Positions 35,051 through 43,723 of a stretch of 64,000 nt of DNA are shown here, in pieces. The notes beneath the pieces were generated by a model, which did no database searches, was not told the origin of the DNA, and was given only the letters and a program-made list of their open reading frames with translations. The stretch comes from Pigmentiphaga litoralis. GTDB lineage: Bacteria; Pseudomonadota; Gammaproteobacteria; Burkholderiales; Burkholderiaceae_B. The DNA lies in the NCBI RefSeq assembly GCF_014651835.1, contig NZ_BMXQ01000002.1:310001-374000 (forward strand), in the 5' to 3' direction. Every line of letters starts with the position of its first letter. Positions within the stretch are counted from its first letter, which is position 1. The translations under genes and the position numbers were made by a program.

Positions 35051-36595
35051 ATGCCACCCGATGTACGCGCCGACTCGGCGTCCACGCCCACGCGCGGCGC
35101 GGCCTCGCGTTTTCTTGCCCAAGCCACGTTTGGACCCACGCCCGAAGCGATCGATGCGGTCGTCAAGCAGGGCTATGCGCGCTGGCTCGATACGCAATTG
35201 GCCATGCCGCCGTCGATCACGCATTTCGACTGGCTGCTGTCGCAGAAAGTGAATACCGAGGCCTTCAAGGGCAACGGGATCAATGCGCCGCTGGACGCCA
35301 CGATGTGGCGCGCGTTCATCAGCGCGCCCGACGCGGTGCGGGTGCGGGCGGCGTTTGCCTTGTCGGAAATCTTTGTCGTGAACGTGGCGGCGGTGACGGC
35401 GTCGTGGCCGCTGTTTGGCGCGGCGTCGTTCATGGACTTGCTGACCCGGCACGCGTTCGGCACGTTCCGCGAGCTGATCGAAGCGGTGTCGCGCAGCCTG
35501 TCGATGGCGGCGATGCTGACGTTTCGCGGCAACCGCAAGGAAGACGCGAAGACGGGCCGGCAGCCGGACGAGAATTACGCGCGCGAGGTAATGCAGCTGT
35601 TCACCATCGGCCTGTATCAGCTCAATCCCGATGGCACTCCCAAGCTGGTGAAGGGCAAGCCGGTGGACACCTACACCAATGCCGATGTACAGGGGCTGGC
35701 CAAAGTGTTCACGGGCTGGGACCTGAGCGGCGGGGAGGGCGATGTGGAGTTCCATCGCCGGCCCATGGCGCTGGATGCCGCGCAGCATTCGCCGGGCGAA
35801 AAGCGCTTTCTGGGCACGACGATCAAGGCGGGCACGGACGGCAACACGGCATTGCGGATGGCCATGGATACGCTGGCCGCGCATCCGAATGTCGGCCCGT
35901 TCATCGGGCGGCAGCTGATTCAAAGGTTGGTCACAAGCAACCCGTCGCCGGCCTATGTGCGGCGGATTGCCTCGGTGTTCGATGACGACGGCAAGGGCGT
36001 GCGCGGCAACCTGCGCGCGGTGTTCCGCGCCATTTTGCTGGACCAGGAAGCGCGGTCGCCGGACCTGTCATCGCCGACCTGGGGCAAGGTGCGTGAGCCT
36101 ATCGTGCGTTTTGCGGCATGGGCGCGGGCTTTCAAGGCGACGTCGACCAATGGCAAGTGGTCGATGCCCGACACGTCGGACAATACGATCCGGCTGGCCC
36201 AGAGTCCGATGCGCTCGCCGTCGGTCTTCAACTTCTTCCGGCCGGGTTATTCGCCGCCGGGGGACAAGCTGGAACGCAAGGGGCTGGTCGCACCCGAATT
36301 GCAGATTACCGATGAGACCAGTGTGGCCGGGTACCTGAATTTCGTTGCCATCTACGTGGACCGGGGGTGGGAAGACCTGCAGACCAGGTATGAGGATGAG
36401 GTCAAGCTGGCCGGCGACACGCCCGCGCTGGTCAATCACATCGTCACCTTGCTGGCGGGGGACGCCTACAGCGACAAGACGGCGGGCCGGATCGCGAAAG
36501 CGGTCGCCGAGATTCCTGCCGATCGTCCCCAGGACCGGGTGCGCGCGGCCGTCATGCTGGTGGTGGCGAGCCCGGAATACCTGGTGCAGAAATAA
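35051..36595 (+). CDS. DUF1800 domain protein
   Basis: About 514 aa. ATG 35051 (MPPDVRADSASTPTRGAASRF) chosen; TTG 34940 would add a Cys/Arg-rich N-terminus that looks non-coding. RFLAQATFGPTPEAIDAVV, GIRKEDxxTGRxPDENYAREVMQLFTIG and QGLAKVFTGWDL are DUF1800 signatures; the gene ends in AAVMLVVASPEYLVQK, also typical. DUF1800 genes travel with DUF1501 genes, as here, and the pair is widespread in soil and freshwater bacteria without a proven biochemical role; export by Tat for the partner suggests an envelope function. Confidence 0.88.
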   Translation: MPPDVRADSASTPTRGAASRFLAQATFGPTPEAIDAVVKQGYARWLDTQLAMPPSITHFDWLLSQKVNTEAFKGNGINAPLDATMWRAFISAPDAVRVRAAFALSEIFVVNVAAVTASWPLFGAASFMDLLTRHAFGTFRELIEAVSRSLSMAAMLTFRGNRKEDAKTGRQPDENYAREVMQLFTIGLYQLNPDGTPKLVKGKPVDTYTNADVQGLAKVFTGWDLSGGEGDVEFHRRPMALDAAQHSPGEKRFLGTTIKAGTDGNTALRMAMDTLAAHPNVGPFIGRQLIQRLVTSNPSPAYVRRIASVFDDDGKGVRGNLRAVFRAILLDQEARSPDLSSPTWGKVREPIVRFAAWARAFKATSTNGKWSMPDTSDNTIRLAQSPMRSPSVFNFFRPGYSPPGDKLERKGLVAPELQITDETSVAGYLNFVAIYVDRGWEDLQTRYEDEVKLAGDTPALVNHIVTLLAGDAYSDKTAGRIAKAVAEIPADRPQDRVRAAVMLVVASPEYLVQK

Positions 36596-36693
36596 GCAAA
36601 TACGCGTAAGCCAACGCTGAACTTCTGCCTACGCAACCGTCCAATCCGCATCTGTCCAACAATTCCCAGCGCCAAGCACACATCTGGAGCGTC

Positions 36694-38136
36694 ATGTCCG
36701 ATTCATCCAAGCCATCGCGTCCTTCGCAGTCCTTCCGTGCGGCCAGCCTGGCGGGCGAGGCGCGCCGCACCTTCCTGAAGCAGATGTCGGCGCTGGGAGC
36801 CGGCGGCGTTGCCGGACCGTTGATCTCGGGGCTGGGCGCGGCCAGTCCGCTGGCGCTGGGCCTGGGCGCGATGAGCGAAGCGGCCGCGCAGTCGGCGACC
36901 GACTACAAGGCGCTGGTCTGCATTTTTCTGTACGGCGGCAACGATCCGTACAACACCATCGTTCCTTATGATGCGGCAGGCCATCGCAAGTACGCGGCCG
37001 CGCGTACGGACATTGCCTTGCCGCGCAACAGCCTGGAGGCGACGGCCTTGCGCCCGCAATCGCCCCTGGATGGCGATGCCGAGTTCGCGCTGGCGCCGGG
37101 CCTGGCGTCACTGAAGCCGCTGTTCGACAAGGGCCAGCTGGCGGTGCAACTGAACGTCGGGCCGCTGATGGTGCCGACGACGAAGGCGCAGTACATCTCG
37201 GGCAGCGTGCCTTTGCCGCCCAAGCTGTTTTCGCACAATGACCAGCAGGCCTACTGGCAGGCGCTGGCGCCGGAAGGCGCATCCACGGGCTGGGGCGGGC
37301 GGCTGGCCGATCTGTTTGCATCGGGCAAGGGCAAGAGCACGTTTGCCAACGTAACGGCGGGCGAGGGCGCGGTATTGCTGTCGGGCCGGCACGTGGCGGG
37401 CTACCGCGTTGGCATCGACGGGTCGACGCCGATCGAACTGCTGCGGCGGGACACGTATGGATCGAGCACCTGCACCGCCTTGCTGCGCGAGTTGATCACC
37501 CAGTCGCAGCAGCACGTGCTGGGCGACCTGCATGCGCAGACGGTGGCGCGGTCGATCGAGGCCGATGCGAAGCTGCGCGCGGCGCTGGAGCCGGTCACGG
37601 TGCAAGGCGATTTTGCGACGCCGTTCGCCAAGCAGCTGAAGGTGGTGGCGCGCATGATTGCGGCGCGGCGCAGTCTGGAAGTGAATCGGCAAGTGTTCGT
37701 GGTGACGCTCAACGGCTTTGACAATCACGATGGCCTGATGGGCGCGCACAAGGATCTGCTGACGCAGCTGGGGTCCGCCATGGCGGCATTCCAGCAGGCG
37801 ATCGACGCCATGGGCATGGGCAAGCAGGTGACGACGTTCACGGCGTCGGAATTTGGCCGCACCTTGACGTCGAACGGGAACGGGTCGGACCACGGATGGG
37901 GCGGGCATCATCTGGTGATGGGCGGCGCCGTGCGTGGCGGGCGGTTCTATGGATCGCACCCGGATATCGATGTGGCAGGGCCGGGTTTTGTCGATCACGG
38001 GCGCATGTTGCCGTCCACGTCGGTGGAAACCTTTGCCGCCACCCTGGGTGGATGGTTTGGCGCAAGCGCCGGGGATCTGGACGACATCTTTCCGGCACTG
38101 CGGGAGTTTGGCGCGCGGAAGGCCGGCTTCGTCTGA
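36694..38136 (+). CDS. DUF1501 sulfatase-like protein with Tat-type signal
   Basis: 480 aa. The N-terminal region has RRTFLKQMSALGAGG, a twin-arginine Tat motif, then a long hydrophobic stretch ending near EAAAQS. The mature part starts with ALVCIFLYGGNDPYNT and includes FTASEFGRTLTSNGNGSDHGWGGHHLVMGG near residue 375, the metal-binding signature of DUF1501 (alkaline-phosphatase/sulfatase-like). Ninety-nine bases separate it from the DUF1800 gene, so they form one transcript. Likely a metal enzyme exported folded to the periplasm; the substrate is not known. Confidence 0.9.
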   Translation: MSDSSKPSRPSQSFRAASLAGEARRTFLKQMSALGAGGVAGPLISGLGAASPLALGLGAMSEAAAQSATDYKALVCIFLYGGNDPYNTIVPYDAAGHRKYAAARTDIALPRNSLEATALRPQSPLDGDAEFALAPGLASLKPLFDKGQLAVQLNVGPLMVPTTKAQYISGSVPLPPKLFSHNDQQAYWQALAPEGASTGWGGRLADLFASGKGKSTFANVTAGEGAVLLSGRHVAGYRVGIDGSTPIELLRRDTYGSSTCTALLRELITQSQQHVLGDLHAQTVARSIEADAKLRAALEPVTVQGDFATPFAKQLKVVARMIAARRSLEVNRQVFVVTLNGFDNHDGLMGAHKDLLTQLGSAMAAFQQAIDAMGMGKQVTTFTASEFGRTLTSNGNGSDHGWGGHHLVMGGAVRGGRFYGSHPDIDVAGPGFVDHGRMLPSTSVETFAATLGGWFGASAGDLDDIFPALREFGARKAGFV

Positions 38137-38203
38137 CACAGGCCGGCCGGGTCGTGGGCGGACGCGATCGATGGCCGCGTCCGCCTGCGTGGCCGTCCGT
38201 CTG

Positions 38204-39022
38204 CTACATCGCGGACAGGCCCCCATCGACCATCAGCGTCGCACCCGTGATGAACGACGCTTCATCAGAAGCCAGCCACAAGATCGGCCACGCGATTTCT
38301 TCGGGGCTGGCCCAGCGCCCGAGCATGGACGTGTCCTGGCGTTGCGTCTTGAGCACCTCCACCGATTTGCCGCTGGCTTGCGCGCGGCCGACATGGAAGT
38401 CGGTCAGCGTGGATCCCGGACACAGTGCATTGGCGCGCACGCCGTGGGCAGCTTCTTCGCATGCCAGGGTGCGTGTCATGGCAAGCAGGCCGGCCTTGGT
38501 CGTGTCGTACAGACCCATGCCCTTGCGCCCGGTCACGGCATAACACGACGACACGGTCACCACGCTGCCTTTGCCTGACGCACGCAGTGCGGGCAGGGCG
38601 GCCGCAATGTAGTTGGACGGACCAATCAGGTTCACGGCGACCATGGCCTGCCATGCCGCCGGGGTGACGTCGGCCAGCGCATCGTAATTGCGCATGGCCG
38701 CGTTGTTGACCAGGATGTCCAGGCCACCGAAACGCTGGATGGCTTGCGCCACGGCGTCGCGTGCGCGATCGGCATCGGATACGTCGGCCACGCAGGTCAG
38801 CACGTTGGAGGTCGGGTGCGCATCGCGCAGCGCCGCAGCCGTTCGCGCCAGGCCGTCCTCGCTGGCATCGACCAGCATCACCGATGCGCCTTCGGCGCAG
38901 AACACCCGTGCCGTTGCCGCGCCGATCCCACCGCCACCGCCGGTGATGAGCGCGCTTTTTCCGTGCAGCCGTCCACCGCGACGGGCGGGATCGGCAGATG
39001 AAGGGTTGTCTTGCTGTTGCAT
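38204..39022 (-). CDS. Short-chain dehydrogenase/reductase
   Basis: 272 aa SDR. GGRLHGKSALITGGGGGIGAATA gives the TGxxxGxG cofactor loop, NNAA (residues near 105) the central motif and SSCYAVTGRKGMGLYDTTKAG the Ser-Tyr-Lys catalytic set. ATG 39022 follows GAGGAG by seven bases; the longer frame is antisense to the Bug gene. D-V-D-A after strand 2 suggests NAD. Third gene of the Rieske-Bug-SDR set, about 10 bp after the Bug gene. Likely oxidises a hydroxylated product of the Rieske enzyme. Confidence 0.92.
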   Translation of the reverse strand: MQQQDNPSSADPARRGGRLHGKSALITGGGGGIGAATARVFCAEGASVMLVDASEDGLARTAAALRDAHPTSNVLTCVADVSDADRARDAVAQAIQRFGGLDILVNNAAMRNYDALADVTPAAWQAMVAVNLIGPSNYIAAALPALRASGKGSVVTVSSCYAVTGRKGMGLYDTTKAGLLAMTRTLACEEAAHGVRANALCPGSTLTDFHVGRAQASGKSVEVLKTQRQDTSMLGRWASPEEIAWPILWLASDEASFITGATLMVDGGLSAM

Positions 39023-39032
39023 TGCGGGCTCC

Positions 39033-40010
39033 TCAGTCGGCCTTGGCGCCGGTGTCTTTGATGACCTTGCCCCAGCGCGGGATCTCGGTCTGTATCCAGT
39101 CGGCGAACTGACGCGGCGTGCTCGCCACCACATCGAACTCCATCTGTTCCAGCTTGGCCCGGATTTCCGGTTGCTTGAGGATCGCAACCAGTTCGCGGTT
39201 GTAGCGGTCGATGACCGGTTGCGGCGTGCCGCCCGGCGCAAAGAATCCGATCCACGACAGTGCGACAAAGCCGGGGTAGCCGGACTCGATCATGGTCGGG
39301 ATGTTGGGCGTCGAGGCAAAACGTTTTTCGCCGGTGGACGCGATCAGGTGGATGCGGCCTTCTTTCGCGAATTGCTGCACGTTGCCGGGCACCATGAAGG
39401 CGGCATCGACCTGCCCGCCGACCAGGTCGACCACGGCCGGGCCGGCGCCTTTGTAGGGCACGTGCGCGATGTCGATCTTGGCTGCGGACTTGAGCATTTC
39501 CATGGTCAGGTGCGACGCGCTGCCGGTCGACACCGATGCGTAGGCCATGTTCCTGGTCTTGCTCAGCGCCACCAGCTCTGCCACGGTCTTGACCGGGACG
39601 TTGGCGTTGACCGCCAGGAACTGCGGCGACGTGACGGCCAGGGTGATGGGCGACAGGTCCTTGACCGGGTCGTAGGGCAGCTTGCTGTACAGGGTCGGGT
39701 TGATGGCGATCGGGCCATTGAAGCCGACCAGCAAGGTGTGGCCGTCGGGCGCGGACCGCGCGACTTCGGCCGTGCCGATATTGCCGCCGGCGCCGCCCTT
39801 GTTTTCAACGATCACGGTCTGGCCCAGCACGCGCTGCAGTTCGGGCGCGACCAGGCGAGCCAGCACGTCGTTGGTGCTGCCGACGATCGGCACCACGATG
39901 CGGACAAGTTTGGTGGGCGCCCAGTCGGCGGCCTGCGCGGCGGTCACCGGAAGCGTACAGGACAGCAGGGCGGCGGCCAGCAGCGCGCGGCGGAAGGGGA
40001 AGCGGGGCAT
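39033..40010 (-). CDS. Bug-family tripartite tricarboxylate transporter receptor
   Basis: 325-aa periplasmic receptor. Signal peptide (RRALLAAALLSCTLPVTAAQA) precedes the DWAPTKLVRIVVPIVG start. VENKGGAGGNIGTAEVARSAPDGHTLL and YDPVKDLSPIT are diagnostic Bug segments. It lies between a Rieske oxygenase and an SDR in the same direction, so it probably brings in the substrate of those enzymes. Less similar to the two Bug receptors at the left end of the window. Confidence 0.93.
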   Translation of the reverse strand: MPRFPFRRALLAAALLSCTLPVTAAQAADWAPTKLVRIVVPIVGSTNDVLARLVAPELQRVLGQTVIVENKGGAGGNIGTAEVARSAPDGHTLLVGFNGPIAINPTLYSKLPYDPVKDLSPITLAVTSPQFLAVNANVPVKTVAELVALSKTRNMAYASVSTGSASHLTMEMLKSAAKIDIAHVPYKGAGPAVVDLVGGQVDAAFMVPGNVQQFAKEGRIHLIASTGEKRFASTPNIPTMIESGYPGFVALSWIGFFAPGGTPQPVIDRYNRELVAILKQPEIRAKLEQMEFDVVASTPRQFADWIQTEIPRWGKVIKDTGAKAD

Positions 40011-40106
40011 GAAGGTGTCTCCGTAGGGGAAAGGCCGGGCGTCTGCGCGCCCGGTCCGGACGTCGTGCCAAGGCGCGGGTGCACCCTGGCAGAGGTGAGT
40101 CGCGGC

Positions 40107-40149
40107 GCCCGAAACCCCTGACCGGTGGCTACCGGTGGGGCTTTCGGGC
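40107..40149 (-). terminator. Large hairpin after the Rieske gene
   Basis: GCCCGAAA (40107-40114) pairs with TTTCGGGC (40142-40149); inside, CCCC/GGGG and ACCGGT/ACCGGT extend the stem. It starts 11 bp past the Rieske stop and lacks a clear U-tract. It could be a terminator or an mRNA-stabilising element between the Rieske gene and the downstream Bug gene. Confidence 0.5.
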
Positions 40150-40159
40150 GGGTAGGGGC

Positions 40160-41452
40160 CTAGATCGTGTAGACCGGCTGGTCCTTGCCGTCCGCCAGGT
40201 GGATGGCGGCCCAGTCCTGCGGGTCCTGATCGCGTGGCAGCAGCACGCCGGCGGCGCGCACCCGTTGCTTGTCGGCAGCCAGCGCGGGCGGGTCGGCCTG
40301 CTCCTGGGCCAGCGCGTTCGCGGCCTCAAACAACATGCGGCGCGCCATGACGATGGCGCGGTCGGTGGGCAACAGCTTTTCGTCGCTGAGATTCTGGATC
40401 AGTCCCATGCTTTCCTGCAGCGAAGAGTCCTGCACCGCGAAACCGAATACGCCGCTGTAGGCGCGCTTGTCTTTCTGCGCCTGGCGGTCCATCAGGTAGT
40501 CGTTGTCTTTGTTCGCCTTGGGCCGGAAGGTGCCGCCCGGCTGGTTGGTGCCTGCTTCGTACTCGCAGTGGATGCCCTTGCCGGCTTCCAGGTCGGCCAT
40601 CTCTTCGTCGCTGAGCGGGCGTTCCGGGCGGAAATTGATGCTCCAGGCCCAGCAGGAATGGTCGTCGATGGGTACCCACACATGGCCTGCCAGCGAGTGG
40701 TCGCCGAACGGGGGGATCAGGGTGTACCAGGGGAACAGGAACTGCGTGATCCGCCAGTAGAAGGTATCGGCGTCGCCGTTGCGGCGGCCGAACAGGGTCA
40801 GCCCGAACGGTGTCTTTTCGATGTCGAAGATGACGTTGCCGTCGGCCTTGATGTAGTCGAGGGCCTTGGTGCCCTGGTGCATGGGGTCGGTATCGACTTC
40901 GTAACGGTGGACGTAAGACACATGGCTGGTATCGATGCCGCCTTCCATGGCCTGCAGGTAATTGCATTCCTGCAGGCGTTTGGACACAAAGACGTGACTG
41001 GGGGGCAGGGTGCACCACTCCACATCGGGTGGCGCGGGCATCTTGTCTTTCGGACCCATGTAGGCCCACACCAGGCCGGCCATTTCCATACAGGGATAGG
41101 CCGTAATGCCCATCGACTTGCAGGCCTGCGGGGCCGACGGCACGTCGACGCAATTGCCGTCACGGTCGAACTTCAGGCCGTGGTAGGCGCAGCGGATGCC
41201 GTTTTCTTCATTGCGGCCAAAGTACAGCGACACGCCGCGGTGCGAGCAGAACTCGCTGATCAAGGCGGCCTTGCCTTCGGTGTCGCGAAACGCCAGCAGC
41301 TTTTCACCCAGGATCTGCACCTTGACGGGTGGGCAGTCCGGCTCGGCAATTTCATTGGCCTGCAGCACGGGCACCCAGTAGCGCCGCATGACGTTGCCCA
41401 TCGGGGTGCCCGGGCCGGTGCGAACCAGGGTCTCTGCCATCGTTTTGTCCAT
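40160..41452 (-). CDS. Rieske non-haem iron oxygenase, phthalate-dioxygenase-like
   Basis: 430 aa. The N-terminal Rieske [2Fe-2S] domain has CSHRG (C-x-H) near residue 69 and CAYHGLKF (C-x2-H) near residue 88. The catalytic domain holds the mononuclear iron motif GGIDTSHVSYVH near residue 180 (D-x2-H-x4/5-H). Such enzymes hydroxylate or demethylate aromatic acids. ATG 41452 is preceded by GAGGAGAC. The closest families by feel are phthalate 4,5-dioxygenase, vanillate demethylase and similar; the reductase partner is not in the window. It is divergent from an IclR regulator, with a symmetric TGTCC/GGACA site between. Confidence 0.92.
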   Translation of the reverse strand: MDKTMAETLVRTGPGTPMGNVMRRYWVPVLQANEIAEPDCPPVKVQILGEKLLAFRDTEGKAALISEFCSHRGVSLYFGRNEENGIRCAYHGLKFDRDGNCVDVPSAPQACKSMGITAYPCMEMAGLVWAYMGPKDKMPAPPDVEWCTLPPSHVFVSKRLQECNYLQAMEGGIDTSHVSYVHRYEVDTDPMHQGTKALDYIKADGNVIFDIEKTPFGLTLFGRRNGDADTFYWRITQFLFPWYTLIPPFGDHSLAGHVWVPIDDHSCWAWSINFRPERPLSDEEMADLEAGKGIHCEYEAGTNQPGGTFRPKANKDNDYLMDRQAQKDKRAYSGVFGFAVQDSSLQESMGLIQNLSDEKLLPTDRAIVMARRMLFEAANALAQEQADPPALAADKQRVRAAGVLLPRDQDPQDWAAIHLADGKDQPVYTI

Positions 41453-41478
41453 CGTGTCTCCTCAACCTGACCGCAGGT

Positions 41479-41515
41479 TGTCCGCTAAGTGATAATGGTG
41501 TCCATTGTACGGACA
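41479..41515. promoter_or_regulatory. Candidate IclR operator
   Basis: TGTCCATTGTACGGACA (41499-41515) is a TGTCC-N7-GGACA inverted repeat, with another TGTCCG at 41479. It lies in the promoter region between the Rieske gene (minus) and the IclR regulator (plus), 30-50 bp upstream of the Rieske ATG. Suits an IclR dimer site; which protein binds is inferred. Confidence 0.45.
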
Positions 41516-41631
41516 GATTTACCGGTGTCAATATCGACTCAGGTGGAGCCGGCGGACAGGGCGCGCGTCGCATGCAACGGGGCTGCGGCACGGGTTCAGT
41601 AACATGCAGGTTTTGCGGATGGCGGGGCGGC

Positions 41632-42396
41632 GTGGAAAACGACAAGGGGCAGGACAGCGTCCGGGCAGTGGACCGGGCCCTGGAAATTCTTTCGGCCTGG
41701 CGGCCCGGAGACGAAGGGCTGACGGTGGCCGAGCTGCTCAAGCGGGTCAAGCTGAGCCGGCCGACGCTGTATCGGCTGCTGGCGACGCTGGAGCAGAACC
41801 ACTTCCTGGTGTCGTCGGGCGATCCGCAGCGCTTTCGCCTGGGAAGCGCTGTCGCGCGGCTGGCGCACGTGTGGCGCGCGAGTCTGAGCATCCACACCAT
41901 CGCCGAACCCATGCTGACGCGGCTATGGGAAGCGACCGGCGAGACCGTCGCCCTGTTCGTGCCGGAGGGCGTGTACCGGCTGTGTGTCGAAGAGTTGCCC
42001 AGTGCGCAGCCCTTGAGCTTCAAGCGGGGCGTGGGGTATCGCGAGCGGCTGGTGCTGGGCGCCAGCGGCCGCTGCATCCTGGCCAACATGCCTTTGTCGG
42101 CGGAAGCGCTGGCGACCTATGCCGCGAGCATCGACATGGATCTGGCGACCTACCCGGCCCTGCTGGACGAGGTGCGCAAGCGGGGCTATGCCATGAGCCG
42201 CGACGAGTTGATCACCGGCGCGGTGGCGGTCGCAGCGCCGTTCTTTGATGGGTCGGACCGGGTGGCCGGATCGATCTGCATCTTCGGCCCTGGCGTGCGG
42301 CTGGATGCCGACGATGTGGCGTGCTTCGGCGCGCTGCTGATTGCCGAGGCGGCGGTGCTGTCCCGGGAACTGGGGCAGCAGCCGGCGAGCCGCTAA
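41632..42396 (+). CDS. IclR family transcriptional regulator
   Basis: About 254 aa if the GTG at 41632 is used (preceded by GGGGCGGC), the standard IclR length; ATG 41572 would add a Cys-rich 20-residue N-terminus of low likelihood. Residues 10-75 are the winged helix-turn-helix (LTVAELLKRVKLSRPTLYRLLATLE); the rest is the GAF-like effector domain ending GSICIFGPGVRLDADDV. Divergent from the Rieske-Bug-SDR genes and hence their probable regulator, typically responding to an aromatic acid. Confidence 0.9.
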   Translation: MENDKGQDSVRAVDRALEILSAWRPGDEGLTVAELLKRVKLSRPTLYRLLATLEQNHFLVSSGDPQRFRLGSAVARLAHVWRASLSIHTIAEPMLTRLWEATGETVALFVPEGVYRLCVEELPSAQPLSFKRGVGYRERLVLGASGRCILANMPLSAEALATYAASIDMDLATYPALLDEVRKRGYAMSRDELITGAVAVAAPFFDGSDRVAGSICIFGPGVRLDADDVACFGALLIAEAAVLSRELGQQPASR

Positions 42397-42411
42397 GACA
42401 TCGGCAGCACG

Positions 42412-42633
42412 TCGTTCCGCAGTCGCCGCACGAGTCCAAGCGAGGGCCGTTCCGCCGCCAGCGCCGAATACCTGGGGCAGGGACGACGCGGCGTCGCTGA
42501 TCTGTCCAAGGTGCCCGATGGGGCCGAATTCGGCTTCGGGCAGCGAGGTCATGATCGTGTGCATCAGGGCATCGAGATGGCCCGGATCGGTATGCAGCAG
42601 CAGCGTGCTGCGGCCACCCCGCCCATCGGAGCG
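42412..42633 (-). pseudogene. Coding-like fragment of unknown origin
   Basis: On the minus strand a stop-bounded frame from 42633 reads GRSTLLLHTDPGHLDALMH, then IMTSLPEAEFGPIGHLGQ and ISDAASSLPQVFGAGGG. Third codon positions are almost all G or C, as in the real genes of this window, yet the frame has no clear start and runs into the antisense of the IclR gene. It is not a family I recognise. Probably a remnant of a lost gene between the convergent IclR and DUF808 genes; could be chance. Confidence 0.3.
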
Positions 42634-42666
42634 TCAAGATGCCAGGGCGAACGCGTCAAGAAGGTG

Positions 42667-43608
42667 TCAATGCGCGGCCGTCTTGTTCTTCTTGAACAGC
42701 TTCTTGACGCCTTCCACCACCAGCATCACCGCGCCGCCCGCAACGATACCGAACAAGGCATTGCACACCGTCGGCAGACTGGCCTGAAGCAGCCAGCCGA
42801 TGCCACCGATCGTGCCGGCCGCCGCCGCCCAGCCTTCAATGGTGTGCGCGACCACCGGAATGCCGTGGGTCAGGATCGATCCGCCCACCATGAACATGGC
42901 CGCCGTCCCGACGATGGACAGCGTCTTCATGAGCACCGGCGCTGCGCGCACGATGCCAGCGCCAACGGCCTTGGCCGTCGACGACGCTTTTTGCGTCAGG
43001 TACAGACCCAGGTCGTCGAGCTTGACGATACCGGCCACCAGCCCATACACCCCCACGGTCATCAGGATCGCAATGCCCGACAGCACGACCACCTGCTCGG
43101 TAAACGTGCCGGTGGCCACCGCGCCCAGGGTGATCGCGATGATTTCCGCGGACAGGATGAAGTCGGTGCGCACGGCGCCTTTGATCTTCTCCTTCTCGAA
43201 CGCGACCATGTCGACCTGCGGATTCTTGAGCGCCTCGGCACGTTCCGCATGCGCGTGGTGACCGTTGCTGTCGGGCAGGAAACGGTGCGCCAGTTTTTCC
43301 GCGCCCTCGAAGCACAGATACGCGCCGCCCACCATCAGCAAGGGCGTGACGAGCCAGGGCGCAAAGGCGCTGATCGCCAGGGCCGACGGCACCAGGATCA
43401 GCTTGTTGATGAAGGATCCTCTTGCCACCGCCCACACCACGGGCAATTCGCGGTTCACGGGCACGCCGGTGACCTGCTGCGCGTTCAGGGCCAGGTCGTC
43501 ACCCAGCACCCCGGCGGTCTTCTTCAATGCCACCTTCGTCATGATGGAGACGTCATCGAGCATCGTGGCGATGTCATCGAGCAAAGCGAAAAAACTGCTG
43601 CCGGCCAT
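42667..43608 (-). CDS. DUF808 (YedI-like) inner-membrane protein
   Basis: 313-aa inner-membrane protein of the DUF808 family. MAGSSFFALLDDIATMLDDVS is the hallmark N-terminus, followed by MTKVALKKTAGVLGDDLALNAQQVTG. At least six hydrophobic segments are visible (SALAISAFAPWLVTPLLMVGGAYL; ITLGAVATG; VVLSGIAILMTVGVYGLVAG). The C-terminal tail is basic (KKLFKKNK). No known substrate for the family. It stands alone, convergent with the IclR gene. Confidence 0.9.
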   Translation of the reverse strand: MAGSSFFALLDDIATMLDDVSIMTKVALKKTAGVLGDDLALNAQQVTGVPVNRELPVVWAVARGSFINKLILVPSALAISAFAPWLVTPLLMVGGAYLCFEGAEKLAHRFLPDSNGHHAHAERAEALKNPQVDMVAFEKEKIKGAVRTDFILSAEIIAITLGAVATGTFTEQVVVLSGIAILMTVGVYGLVAGIVKLDDLGLYLTQKASSTAKAVGAGIVRAAPVLMKTLSIVGTAAMFMVGGSILTHGIPVVAHTIEGWAAAAGTIGGIGWLLQASLPTVCNALFGIVAGGAVMLVVEGVKKLFKKNKTAAH

Positions 43609-43723
43609 GGAAAGGCTTCCTGTTCAGGTGATCGTCAGGAGTCTACCTGGGTGCAATGACGACCGGTGCGCCGGTCAGCATGGCGTTACGGCTTGCTTAC
43701 TGAAGAGACGTGCATGCAACGAT

